Assembly: GCA_001704765.1 (NCBI GenBank)
Contig: MBFK01000187.1
Span: 1-64,000, forward strand
Reading direction: 5' to 3'
From: Sinorhizobium shofinae
GTDB lineage: Bacteria > Pseudomonadota > Alphaproteobacteria > Rhizobiales > Rhizobiaceae
DNA: 64,000 nucleotides
Under the pieces are notes generated by a model. It saw only the letters and a list, made by a program, of their open reading frames with translations, made no database searches and was not told the origin of the DNA. Each line of letters opens with the position of its first letter. Positions within the stretch are counted from its first letter, which is position 1. Shown in pieces: positions 9,173 to 18,566 of this stretch. Made by a program: the position numbers and the translations under genes.

Positions 9173-9220
9173 TTGACATGCTACAGACCTGTTTGTATTT
9201 CTCAGAACAGACAGGTCTGT
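9173..9220 (+). promoter_or_regulatory. Promoter and TetR-type operator of the reductase gene
   Basis: TTGACA at 9173-9178 forms a consensus -35, with a -10-like TATTTC at 9196-9201 (17-base spacing). An inverted repeat overlaps and follows it: ACAGACCTGTTTGT (9183-9196) and ACAGACAGGTCTGT (9207-9220), one mismatch in 14. The site is placed to block transcription of the reductase and, being between divergent genes, possibly of the TetR gene too. Binding by that TetR is inference from position. Confidence 0.7.
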
Positions 9221-9235
9221 ATCGCGGAGGAACCG

Positions 9236-10282
9236 ATGACTGTTCAATCACCAGGAGCTTCGGAGCAGGGTCGGGCTGTCGCCGTGTTCGGCGCTGGCGG
9301 GCATACGGGGCGTTTCGTCGTCTCGGAACTGCTGCATCGGGGCATCACCCCGATAGCTGTCGCACGCAACGCAGCGAAGCTGGCGGAGTTCGGGTTTGCG
9401 GATCGCGGCATCGAGGTGCGGAGTGCTTCGGTAGAGAACCCGGACTCACTCGATGACGCATTTAGGGGCGCGGCAGCGGTTATTAACTGCGCCGGACCCT
9501 TTCTTGTCACTGCCGATGCCGTGGCTTCCGCAGCGCTTCGTGCCGGAATCCACTATCTCGATGTGACGGCCGAGCAGCCGAGTGCACAGGCGACCTTCGA
9601 GAAATTCGACAAGGCGGCGCGCGTTGCCGGGGTACTCGTCATTCCGGCAATGGGCTTTTATGGTGGCTTTGCCGATCTGCTCGTTACGACAGCCTTGGGT
9701 GACTGGGGTTTCGCCGACGAGATCAGGATAGGAATCGCACTCGACAGTTGGCATCCTACGCAAGGTACTCGAATAACGGGCGAGAAGAACACGGCCCGGC
9801 GCATGATCGTTACCAACGGAGGACTTGCGCCAGTGCTTCAGCCAGCCGCCGAGATGGACTGGGATTTCCCGGAGCCGTTTGCGCGGCAAAGCGTCGTCGA
9901 GCTCCCATTTTCAGAGATCGTTGTGATTGCGCGACATACGCGCTCGTCCGAGCTCCACACCTATCTCAATCGCACCGCCCTTCGTGACGTTCGGGATCCG
10001 GCAATGCCACCGCCGGAGCCTGCGGATAAGACGGGGCGATCGGCACAGATCTTTCTGGTCGAGGCGATCGTGCGAAACGGCGAGCGTATCCGGCGAATCG
10101 CCGCGCAGGGGCGGGACATCTACGCCTTCTCGGCACCGCTCATCTTTGAAGCCGTTCAGCGCATCCTTGACGGCCGGGCGCGGGACAGCGGAGCTCAGGC
10201 CCCGGGTGCCATTTTCGATGCCCGCGACTATCTGAACGCCTTGGTGCCGCATCATCTGTCATTCGTGGTCTCGGACGGCTAG
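9236..10282 (+). CDS. Saccharopine dehydrogenase-like NAD(P)-binding reductase
   Basis: The ATG at 9236 has GGAGG about 5 bases upstream and follows the operator region. The 348-residue product begins with a Rossmann fold (AVAVFGAGGHTGRFVVSELL, GxGGxTG motif, about residues 14-33) and has VINCAGPF and AGIHYLDVTAEQP, hallmarks of the saccharopine dehydrogenase/trans-acting enoyl reductase superfamily. Enzymes of this fold reduce or dehydrogenate small metabolites with NAD(P)H; the substrate cannot be read from sequence. Regulation by the divergent TetR through the 9183-9220 repeat is likely. Confidence 0.8.
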   Translation: MTVQSPGASEQGRAVAVFGAGGHTGRFVVSELLHRGITPIAVARNAAKLAEFGFADRGIEVRSASVENPDSLDDAFRGAAAVINCAGPFLVTADAVASAALRAGIHYLDVTAEQPSAQATFEKFDKAARVAGVLVIPAMGFYGGFADLLVTTALGDWGFADEIRIGIALDSWHPTQGTRITGEKNTARRMIVTNGGLAPVLQPAAEMDWDFPEPFARQSVVELPFSEIVVIARHTRSSELHTYLNRTALRDVRDPAMPPPEPADKTGRSAQIFLVEAIVRNGERIRRIAAQGRDIYAFSAPLIFEAVQRILDGRARDSGAQAPGAIFDARDYLNALVPHHLSFVVSDG

Positions 10283-10325
10283 CGCCTACCAGCAATCCCG
10301 CCTGTCTCTTCGACGTGCAAGGCCA

Positions 10326-11750
10326 CTAGACATCATAATAGAGGACAAACTCGTATGGATGCGGGCGCATGCGTATCTCCGTGATCTCGTGCGAGCGCTT
10401 GTATTCCACATAGGTCTCGACGACGTCCCTCGTGAACACGTCTCCCGCAAGCAGGAACTTGCAGTCCGCCTGCAGCGCATCAAGAGCCTCGCCGAGCGAG
10501 GCCGGTGTCGATGGGATTGCGGCGCGTTCAATTGGCGGCAGATCGTAGAGGTTCTTGTCAATCGGATCTCCAGGATCGATGCGGCTGCGGATGCCGTCGA
10601 GGCCGGCCATGAGCATGGCGGCGAAGGCCAGATACGGATTGCAGGAGGGGTCCGGGCAGCGGAACTCGACCCGCTTGCTCCTGGGGTTGAGCGAGTACAT
10701 CGGGATCCGGCACGCTGCTGAACGGTTGCGCCGCGAATAGCCGAGATTGACCGGCGCTTCGAAACCCGGCACGAGCCGCCGATAGGAGTTTACGGTTGGA
10801 GCGCAGATGGCGAGCAATGCCGGCGCGTGCTTGAGCAGCCCGCCGATATAGTAGCGCATCGCCTCGCTTGAGCCGGCATGGCCGTCGCCTGCAAAGATCG
10901 GGCGATCTTCCTGCCAGATGCTCTGGTGGACGTGCATGCCCGAGCCGTTGTCGCCAAACAGGGGCTTCGGCATAAAGGTTGCGGTCATGCCGCGGCTGCG
11001 CGCGACGTTCTTCACGACGTATTTGTAGATCATCACGCTGTCGGCCATGCGCGTCAGCGTCGCAAAGCGCATATCGATCTCGCCCTGGCCGCCGGTCGCG
11101 ACCTCGTGATGGTGCGCCTCGACCTCAATGCCAACTTGCTCGAGGAGCGTCACCATTCTGGTGCGGGCGTCCTGAAGGGTGTCGGCGGGCGGGACGGGGA
11201 AGTAGCCTTCTTTCGGGCGCAGCTTGTGCCCGAGGCCGGTTCCGTCCCTAGCCTTCCAGTTCGCCTCGACGGCGTCGATCTCGTAGTAGCCGTAGTTGGT
11301 GCCCTGATCGTAATGGACCTCGTTGAAGACGAAGTGCTCGAGTTCCGGGCCGAAATAGGCTGTATCGCCGACACCGGTCGCCTTGAGATAGGTCTCGGCC
11401 TTTTGGGCGATAAAGCGGGGGTCCCGGCTATAGGGTTGGGCGCTGACAGGGTCGAGAATATTGCAGATCAGGACCAACGTGGGCGCCTCTGTGAACGGGT
11501 CCAGGAAAGCGGTGGTCGGATCCGGCACGACGAGCATGTCGCTTTCCTGTATTTCCTGGAAGCCCCGGATGGACGAGCCGTCGAAGCCGATGCCATCGGT
11601 GAGGCTTTCCGCCGTGATGGCGCCCGGCGGCACGGAGAAATGCTGCCACAGGCCGGGAAGGTCTGCGAACCGCAGATCGATCATCGCGATCTCGCCGTCC
11701 TTTATCGTCCGCAGAACGTCGTCCGGGCTGCCGTAGCTATTGTGAGACAT
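10326..11750 (-). CDS. glnA: Type I glutamine synthetase (second-copy GlnA)
   Basis: The 474-residue product has the full GSI layout: beta-grasp N-terminal domain with GFDGSSIRGF (about 55-64), FGPELEHF (133-140) and VEAHHHEVATGGQGEID (210-226) metal/substrate loops, NGSGMHVHQS (268-277), an Arg/phosphate region around 339-364, and the adenylylation loop NLYDLPP with Tyr402. It forms glutamine from glutamate, ammonia and ATP; Tyr402 suggests control by GlnE adenylylation. The start has GGAGG 6 bases upstream. Its position next to a YbaK-like gene, away from glnB, suggests a paralogue of the housekeeping enzyme rather than glnA itself. Confidence 0.9.
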   Translation of the reverse strand: MSHNSYGSPDDVLRTIKDGEIAMIDLRFADLPGLWQHFSVPPGAITAESLTDGIGFDGSSIRGFQEIQESDMLVVPDPTTAFLDPFTEAPTLVLICNILDPVSAQPYSRDPRFIAQKAETYLKATGVGDTAYFGPELEHFVFNEVHYDQGTNYGYYEIDAVEANWKARDGTGLGHKLRPKEGYFPVPPADTLQDARTRMVTLLEQVGIEVEAHHHEVATGGQGEIDMRFATLTRMADSVMIYKYVVKNVARSRGMTATFMPKPLFGDNGSGMHVHQSIWQEDRPIFAGDGHAGSSEAMRYYIGGLLKHAPALLAICAPTVNSYRRLVPGFEAPVNLGYSRRNRSAACRIPMYSLNPRSKRVEFRCPDPSCNPYLAFAAMLMAGLDGIRSRIDPGDPIDKNLYDLPPIERAAIPSTPASLGEALDALQADCKFLLAGDVFTRDVVETYVEYKRSHEITEIRMRPHPYEFVLYYDV

Positions 11751-11846
11751 CGCCGCCTCCCTTCCTCATATCGGTCCGTCGAAGCGAGGCCGGACCTCGA
11801 CTCCGCCGCCGGCCCTTCTTCCGCCGATCGGCTGCGTATCACTCGA

Positions 11847-12341
11847 TCAGCTCCCCGAGCGCGAGGGGCCCCGGTTGCGAGCGCTGAAATTCCCATGCAG
11901 CGCCTCCCGCGTGAGCCGCGCGAACTGTTCCTGGCTCATATGGATGAGGGTGGCGTGATCGCCGCCCTCCAGGTAAACCTCCGGTTGATCGCAGACGCTG
12001 TCCTCGATGACGACGTCCAGCCCGTAGCATTCGCCGATCGGGGGAACGGCACCGTGTGCGCAATCCGGGATCAGCTGGTCGAGCTCATGCTCCGTGGCGA
12101 GCGTCAGTTCCTCGCCGAGTGCCGCTTTGAGTTTCCTGAGCCGCACATGGCAGGAGGCCGGCAGAATCGCCAGAAGATAGCCGTCGCGTCTGCGCAGCAC
12201 GACGCCTTTGGCCAGGCAGCGGGCCGCGATGTGGCAGGCGCGCGCGGTAGACATTGATGATCTGGTCGGCCTGTGCTCGACCAGATCGTACTCGACGCCC
12301 TTGCGATCGAGATATGCCTGGAGTGTCAGGGCAATGGTCAC
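11847..12341 (-). CDS. YbaK/ProX-like aminoacyl-tRNA deacylase domain protein
   Basis: I start at GTG 12341 (VTIALTLQAYLDRKGVEYD), which has GGGAGGGTGGG just upstream; the ATG at 12407 would add an unconvincing polar tail. The 164-residue product is a single YbaK/EbsC domain: 'CLAKGVVLRRRDGYLLAILPAS' carries the conserved Lys, and AVPPIGECYGLDVVIEDSV is the usual glycine-proline loop. Relatives hydrolyse mischarged aminoacyl-tRNAs in the cytoplasm. It precedes glnA on the same strand by 96 bases, so the two are probably one transcript. A second activity linked to amino-acid metabolism is possible but unproven. Confidence 0.8.
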   Translation of the reverse strand: MTIALTLQAYLDRKGVEYDLVEHRPTRSSMSTARACHIAARCLAKGVVLRRRDGYLLAILPASCHVRLRKLKAALGEELTLATEHELDQLIPDCAHGAVPPIGECYGLDVVIEDSVCDQPEVYLEGGDHATLIHMSQEQFARLTREALHGNFSARNRGPSRSGS

Positions 12342-12866
12342 AATCCCACCCTCCCCGGGCGAGACGTTCCATCGTGAGGCCCCGTGCTTGCGTCTCACGA
12401 TGCTCAACCTTCTAATATAGCACGTCGCGGGCTCTCGCGTTCCATCTGTTCAATTCCCGGCGAAGGTTCCCGGCGAAGGTTCCTGGCGCAGCGCATAGCA
12501 GCGCATACCCTGCCCGCAAGCGGACCTCGCTTTCTCCCAATGGCCGATCCGGTTAAACAATCATCGGACGACGCCTAATCGTGAAGCGCGCCATGGTGTA
12601 GAAGTCGCGTCGCTCAAGACTGGTTACCGGCTCACGAACTGAGATTTCTGCACTAGCTTGCGTTCAAAAGCAGAGGAATTTGCGTGGTCTTGCCTTGTGA
12701 CAGGAAGCTTTCATTGCGAAGACGTCAACCGCAATCAGCCACGACGGAGATGGCTTAAAGGGCAGTAGTCGCGCGATCGTGATCGACCGGCATCTGTTCT
12801 CTCACGACCGTAGCGCGCTCGCGGGTAGTATATGGGTTGGTCAAAACCGCCGCCTGGAGGTTTCCC
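12342..12866. other. Intergenic region with short tandem repeats
   Basis: No gene supported. A 13-base unit TTCCCGGCGAAGG is repeated exactly at 12454-12466 and 12467-12479 and followed by a partial third copy, then a doubled CAGCGCATA. The region carries promoters for the leftward YbaK-glnA pair and for the rightward beta-propeller gene, whose ribosome binding site is CTGGAGG near 12855. Confidence 0.5.
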
Positions 12867-13834
12867 ATGTGCCGCCTCGTCCGCTTCGTCACTCTCGCCG
12901 TCGCCAGCCTTATCGCACTTTCGGCTGTCGCGCAGGAACGTCAGGTTTACGACCTCCCGCGGGGTGCGCACCCTCACGACGTCGCGCCCGCGCCGAACGG
13001 AGACATTTGGTATACCGCCCAGCATCAGGGATCGCTCGGCATCCTTGATCCCGACACGGGTAAGGTTCGCCATGTTCCGCTTGGCGAAGGCTCCAGGCCG
13101 CATGGCATCATTCGGGGTCCGGATGGCGCGGCGTGGATCACCGACGGCGGCCTCAACGCTATTGTGCGTTTCGAGCCGAGCACCGAGAAGATAACGGTCT
13201 GGGCGCTTCCTGAGGAAACCGGCTACGCCAACCTCAACACCGGGGCGTTCGATGGAAGCGGCATCCTCTGGTTCACCGGGCAGAACGGGATCTATGGAAG
13301 GCTCGATCCGGCGACGGGCGACTTCCGGATCTTTCAGGCTCCGGAGGGCCGCGGACCCTACGGCATCGCCGCAACCCCAAATGGAGACGTCTATTTCGTG
13401 TCGCTGGCCGGCAGCTATCTTGCAAGGTCGACCGCAACAGCGGTGCAGCTCAGGTGATCGAGCCCCCGACCAGGAACCAGGGTGCGCGCCGCGTCTGGTC
13501 GGACAGCCAAGGACGGCTTTGGATTTCGGAATGGAACTCGGGACAGGTGTCGATGTACGATCCGCTTGCGAAGAGCTGGGATGCATGGCGTGTGCCCGGC
13601 GACGATCCACGCGTCTATGCGGTCTATGTGGATGGGCGTGACATTGTCTGGCTCTCCGATTTCGGGGCGAATGCCATCCATGCCTTCGATCCGGAGACAG
13701 AGACATTCACCACGTATCCGAATTCAACGGAAGGAGCGAATGTCCGTCAGATCAACGGCCGGGACAGAGAGGTTTGGCTACCTCAATCGGGTGCCGACCG
13801 CTTGGTGGTAATCCGCACCGACGCGGCTGGATGA
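12867..13834 (+). pseudogene. Vgb/SMP-30-like beta-propeller (virginiamycin B lyase family), frameshifted
   Basis: The ATG at 12867 follows GGAGG and starts a signal peptide (MCRLVRFVTLAVASLIALSA). Blade repeats follow, each with the 'PHG/PYGIA..PNGD.WYT' pattern typical of Vgb lyases and streptogramin lyase-like proteins: PHDVAPAPNGDIWYT, PHGIIRGPDGAAWIT, PYGIAATPNGDVYF. At about 13427 the frame breaks; inserting one G into AAGG gives LARVDRNSGAAQVIEPPT and joins the second half (13457-13834, ending VIRTDAAG). The whole would be about 322 residues, normal for the family, exported to the periplasm. It is a pseudogene or an assembly error. Natural substrate unknown. Confidence 0.75.
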
Positions 13835-13858
13835 GGCTCGCGATAACGGCCACGGCGT

Positions 13859-14070
13859 TCATACCTTCGGGGCGAGGCTTTTACGCGAATACGTCGCGCA
13901 AACGGCAACGGCGAGTGCCTCGCCACCATTGCCTTCAATTTTCGACTTCAGCTGGTTGAGAGCTGTTTGGTCACGTGCGATCAGAGCCGTGCGAGGCGCA
14001 GAGCAATGGCGCGCCGGACACCCGCCGAAGCGCCGGTGACCACCGTCGTCTTTCCGCGAAATTCAATCTG
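13859..14070 (-). pseudogene. Remnant of a short-chain dehydrogenase/reductase N-terminus
   Basis: Read leftward from about 14070, the sequence QIEFRGKTTVVTGASAGV then RRAIALRLARL carries the SDR cofactor motif (TGxxxGxx) and ends at a stop (13983-13981). In the next frame it resumes as ARDQTALNQLKSKIEGNGGE followed by ALAVAV, the normal SDR continuation, before losing similarity and stopping at 13861-13859. So only some 65 residues of the NAD(P)-binding half survive, with one frameshift and no C-terminal catalytic YxxxK. No start codon or ribosome binding site remains. Confidence 0.65.
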
Positions 14071-14096
14071 ACGGCGCCAAGTCGGTGTCGGCAAGG

Positions 14097-14621
14097 CTAA
14101 ACCGCCGGTCCTTCGAGCCCACTTCTCTCGTGCGATTTCCATAGGAACCAGCCGAGGACTGCACCGAAGAAGAATGTGTGGGCAACGAACTGCACCACCG
14201 GGCTAGTCTCTTGGAACCAGGCGAATGCGATTGGCGCGATCAAGTAGAAGTTGACGAGCCACAGAACGAGGCCAAAGAGGCTGCCGAGCCCAATAAAGGC
14301 GGCCGGCCCTCGCAGCACCGTCGCAATCTCCCCGAATATAAGTCCATAGATGATCGCCAGTGAAATATGGACGACAACGCCGGCGACACTTGCTGTCAGG
14401 AGCGAATAGCCGGGATCGAGAGCTTCCGGCCCGAGGGCGATGGCGCCGATCATGCGCAGGGGCATGAAGAATGCGTCCGTCCCCATCGTAAGCGCGCTCG
14501 CCGTCATTTCGAACGCCGCAAAAACGAGGCCAGCGACAACGCCCGCAATGGCCCCCTGCTGGAGTCCCCATCTGATGTCGCGCGGCGTTACCGGCGTGTG
14601 TATGTAGTCACGATAAGCCAT
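14097..14621 (-). CDS. Four-helix integral membrane protein of unknown function
   Basis: The ATG at 14621 is preceded by GGAGGAG. The 174-residue product has four strong hydrophobic segments: about 23-46 (GAIAGVVAGLVFAAFE), 76-97, 105-130 (FIGLGSLFGLVLWLVNFYLI) and 143-160, with a short basic C-terminus. It is an inner-membrane protein. The layout resembles conserved rhizobial/proteobacterial membrane proteins with no assigned role. Its neighbours are broken genes and give no functional hint. Confidence 0.75.
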   Translation of the reverse strand: MAYRDYIHTPVTPRDIRWGLQQGAIAGVVAGLVFAAFEMTASALTMGTDAFFMPLRMIGAIALGPEALDPGYSLLTASVAGVVVHISLAIIYGLIFGEIATVLRGPAAFIGLGSLFGLVLWLVNFYLIAPIAFAWFQETSPVVQFVAHTFFFGAVLGWFLWKSHERSGLEGPAV

Positions 14622-14728
14622 GGCTGCTCCTCCGTGTTACGGGACGAATTTTCCATAAGAAGACAATTCCATGGCGGGTTGGCGGTTCCCGGCCCTCGTA
14701 CGATTCACGGGGATTTGATTGAAGTATA

Positions 14729-15271
14729 ATGTTTCTCACGTGTAGCGGGCGCTACATGCTGAGCGTGAGCAGCCAAACAGCATGCCTGATGAATTCGCCC
14801 GACCACAGCCTGGTCCGCCTGCGGGTACGGCCGGAAACGATCTATGTGAGCAAAGGCAGAATCGTCCTAGCGACCGGACGCGACCGATTTATCGACAACG
14901 GTTCCGATCAAGGCCTGTTTGTGCATCAGAAACGGCTGCTTTCCCGGTACCGGTATTTGATCAACGACCGTCCGCCGTACCCTGTCTCGGTTTCCAACGT
15001 GGCTCAGCACTCTCGGCTCGGCTACTACATCGCTCCGGCCCCGAAAGTGGCCAGGCGGCGCCCGACGATTTCGGATGTTGCGCAGGAATCTATAGAGCTC
15101 CGTCTGTCACGCTATGTCGGCGAGGGCCTGCATGAAGATGTCGACCTGGCGAACTTCACGCGGGAAGAAGCCCAGTTTATGCGTGAGATCGATCTCGACG
15201 CCGATTTCGCCGATCAAATCCTGGAATTCTTCGCATTCCACCCGCGGCGGCTGCACGCTGAATGCGTTTAA
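14729..15271 (+). pseudogene. N-terminal fragment of a glycogen-debranching-like enzyme (GDE_N_bis domain)
   Basis: From about 14795 the product reads SLVRLRVRPETIYVSKGR, 'FIDNGSDQGLFVHQKRLLSRYRYLI', LGYYIAPAP, and 'IELRLSRYVGEGLHEDVDL.NF', which matches my knowledge of the N-terminal beta domain of bacterial amylo-alpha-1,6-glucosidase-type proteins. These are normally about 700 residues, with a catalytic (alpha/alpha)6 barrel after this domain. Here the frame ends after 180 residues with an unrelated tail, and no barrel follows. The first 21 residues before MNSPDHS look non-native. Almost surely a truncated, non-enzymatic remnant. Confidence 0.6.
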
Positions 15272-15442
15272 AAGCACCGGCGGAGATGGTCTCCTCTACT
15301 GAATCGCAGCTAACTGACATTCCACGGAAGACGCGCGCATGGATAGCATGTTCCAATCTGACTGAGTGGCGATTGGAACACATACCGGTTCTCAAGAGTT
15401 GAGAGGCCGCCTGCTGTACACCTGCTTTTTGGAGGATGTGTG

Positions 15443-15874
15443 ATGAGAACTATCCGTAAGAACTCTCTCCTGGCCGGCCTCGCCGTAGTTGCTGTAATGG
15501 CTGCGAGCCCCGTTTCGGCCGAGACATTGAAATTCAAGGCTGACCTGAAAGGATCGAGTGAAGTGCCGCCGAACGACAGCGCCGGCCAGGGAACGGGTGA
15601 CATTACCTTGGACACTGCCACCAAAAAGCTGACGTGGACAGTGACTTCCAGCGGTCTGTCCGGGGAAGCCACGGCCGCGCATTTCCATGGCCCAGCGGCG
15701 CCGGGCGAAAATGCCGGGCCGGTGGTCGACATCTCCAAGGTCATAGCTTCCGGATCTGCCGAAATCACCGACCAGCACCTGGCGGATTTGCAGTCCGGAA
15801 AGTGGTATCTCAACATTCACACGCAAAAGTTCCCCGACGGAGAGATCCGCGGGCAGGTGGAAAAAGCACAATAG
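15443..15874 (+). CDS. CHRD domain protein, exported
   Basis: ATG 15443 is chosen over GTG 15440 because GGAGG (15431-15435) gives 7-base spacing. A signal peptide (MRTIRKNSLLAGLAVVAVMA) ends near SPVSA-E. The mature ~120 residues form one CHRD domain: LKGSSEVPPNDSAGQGTGDI at the start, AHFHGPAAPGENAGPVV in the middle and YLNIHTQKFPDGEIRGQV at the end, the three signature segments. CHRD proteins are periplasmic or extracellular and of unknown biochemical role. A perfect hairpin follows the stop, so the gene is probably monocistronic. Confidence 0.88.
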   Translation: MRTIRKNSLLAGLAVVAVMAASPVSAETLKFKADLKGSSEVPPNDSAGQGTGDITLDTATKKLTWTVTSSGLSGEATAAHFHGPAAPGENAGPVVDISKVIASGSAEITDQHLADLQSGKWYLNIHTQKFPDGEIRGQVEKAQ

Positions 15875-15899
15875 AGAACGCCGTCCGCTTTTGATGCTA

Positions 15900-15926
15900 G
15901 GGCGCGCCAACTGACACGGCGCGCCC
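15900..15926 (+). terminator. Hairpin after the CHRD gene
   Basis: GGGCGCGCC (15900-15908) and GGCGCGCCC (15918-15926) form a perfect 9-bp GC stem with a 9-base loop, 26 bases after the CHRD stop codon. No T-tract follows, so it may need Rho or act as an mRNA-stabilising 3' end. Confidence 0.5.
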
Positions 15927-16199
15927 AGTCTACCTCCGAGTCGCTCCGTGGTGGGCCTAGGAAGAGGTCAACTGCAAAATGTCCGCTGCTCCGTGAGCAA
16001 CAGCGTCATCTATTTTTTGCGGGTTCGCGTCTTCGGCCGGCCAAGTGAAGGGTATTCTATTTAGCCATTGAAATATATTCCACGTTTCCATCTGCGCGTT
16101 AGTCGCAGGGACGGTATTACGATCGTATTCGCACGGGGACGGCCGCATTGCGAAGTGGATCTGAACGTTTGTCTGTTCATCAAGCGGGCCTCGCACAGA

Positions 16200-16410
16200 T
16201 TGAGAAGATGCGAATTCAAGAGGTCGTTGCCGTCGTCGCCGTGCAGCAAGTCGTCGCCGACGCCGCCGCTAAGCTTGTCGATGCCGATCCCGCCGTTAAC
16301 CAGATCGTTGCCACCGCCGGCTGAGACAATATCGTCGCCATCCAAGGCGTTGATGATGTCGTCAAGCGCCATTCCGGGTTCTTGCCGTTGGTTCCGTTGA
16401 TGATGGCCAT
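16200..16410 (-). pseudogene. Fragment of an RTX (hemolysin-type calcium-binding repeat) protein
   Basis: The ATG at 16410 has GAGGGGA upstream and starts MAIINGTNG, the usual beginning of rhizobial RTX proteins. After about 12 codons the frame shifts (near 16371-16380) and the next frame reads calcium-binding nonapeptides: GGGNDLVNGGIGIDKLSGG then VGDDLLHGDDGNDLL. Similarity ends near 16200 where the frame turns to unrelated sequence. A complete RTX protein would have many more repeats and a C-terminal secretion signal. It is a short broken relic. Confidence 0.65.
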
Positions 16411-16731
16411 AAATATCCCCTCTCGACGTCCCACGGGCGAGCTTAGGACGCCGGTTTCTCATCCTGATTTGTTGCGTGGACCATCGCTATCAACGAGAGT
16501 TTTGAAATTATGTCGTTGGTCTTGCCATTCAGCTTAGCTTTTCAGTGATGCTTTTGTTTTTTAACTCAAGTGAGATCAGCGGCTATCGGAGTGCCCAGAT
16601 CAAAATCTCGTCAGCTGCGAGCACGAGATCTCAACGCGACATGTCTTCATCCCCTACGCACTACAACCAAAAGTGTGTATTGGCTCACAGCCAGGTTGCA
16701 GTTAAGGATTAGGGGCGCCGCCTAAACGGGC

Positions 16732-16926
16732 TTAAGCCCCGTGTAGCCTTTTTTCGTCGTCTATGGCTCGATCGATCGCCTCGATGCTCATCTGAAATTC
16801 AATCACGCCCTTTGCAGTTGCCACGATCTCCCCTGGCTCATTATTACTGGCAACCGCGCGTCGACGATCGACCAATTCCTGACGCAATTTCAACAAGTTA
16901 TCGATGTGTTCCTTGCTTCTCGCCAC
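16732..16926 (-). CDS. Small coiled-coil hypothetical protein (64 residues)
   Basis: A GTG at 16926 follows GGAGAG (spacing about 5) and opens a 64-codon frame. The product is highly charged and helical: SKEHIDNLLKLRQELVDRRR, then a short turn with NEPGEI, then FQMSIEAIDRAIDDEKRLHG. It looks like a two-helix hairpin. I know of many such short helical proteins in rhizobia, with no assigned role. Soluble; isolated from other genes. Confidence 0.6.
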   Translation of the reverse strand: MARSKEHIDNLLKLRQELVDRRRAVASNNEPGEIVATAKGVIEFQMSIEAIDRAIDDEKRLHGA

Positions 16927-17373
16927 GTCATCTCTCCTACCACACCTTATACGGCATAGATTGGCATCTCACGAGCAGTAGGCAACAAAAAAGGCCGGGT
17001 TAACTCGACCCTTTGCCGTCGCCTCATTCCGTTGCCACTTTATGTCGACCGCGAGAGACGACACTGCTCCCGGCAAACGACGGTCCCGACGTCCAAAAAG
17101 GGCTTGCATTTTACCGAGCGATTAGACGACAGCCTCGGTGGTGGTAAAGGAGACCTTTGCCACCGCCGCTTCGATGCCACGGCCAGCGCCAATCTTTTGG
17201 CACCTAAACTATTTTGTCCATGAAAGTCTCTCTCTTCCAAACAGCCGTCAGCCGCTCGGGGACTATAAGAGATACTAGGCGACGAGTGGTCACCGTCGAT
17301 GACGATCTCTTGCCGGATTGCCTCAAAGTGACAATTTTTTTCGCACCAATCGTTACTTTAGAGCCGTTACCGC
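16927..17373. other. Intergenic region, nothing recognised
   Basis: Between the small helical gene and the end of the ABC operon I see no credible gene. Frames on both strands are Arg-rich shadows. The transport operon ends at the right edge (stop at 17374-17376); no convincing terminator hairpin was seen beyond it. Confidence 0.4.
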
Positions 17374-18453
<1,080 letters not shown>

Positions 18454-18484
18454 GTGCATATCCTCCCTACGGCCTTCGCCGCCT

Positions 18485-18549
18485 AGATCACGATGATATT
18501 GGATCGACCCAAAGTCATAAGCGTGATCGATTCTGATAAGTTAGAGCGG
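18485..18549. repeat. RIME-like intergenic repeat, copy A
   Basis: This stretch aligns closely with 57950-58018: both start AGATCACGATG, carry GGNTCGACC, then GCGTGATCGA and GTTAGAGCGG. The core forms a palindrome (GATCACG paired with CGTGATC). It sits between two genes of one operon. The pattern matches my memory of the Rhizobium-specific intergenic mosaic element (RIME). This copy lacks the second hairpin present in copy B. Confidence 0.7.
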
Positions 18550-18566
18550 CACGTTTCCTCATCGCG

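Noticed and set aside
10878..12257. 459-codon frame on the plus strand over glnA and the YbaK-like gene
   Set aside because: Shadow of glutamine synthetase, which has all catalytic motifs; no ribosome binding site.
12454..12479. Tandem 13-base repeats considered as a possible CRISPR or iteron array
   Set aside because: Only two exact units with no spacers; too short for either.
17040..17240. 66-codon basic frame on the minus strand
   Set aside because: No ribosome binding site, and composition is not protein-like.
1..17373. Transposase or integrase that could explain the broken genes
   Set aside because: No DDE or tyrosine recombinase motifs, terminal inverted repeats or tRNA attachment site were found on reading either strand.
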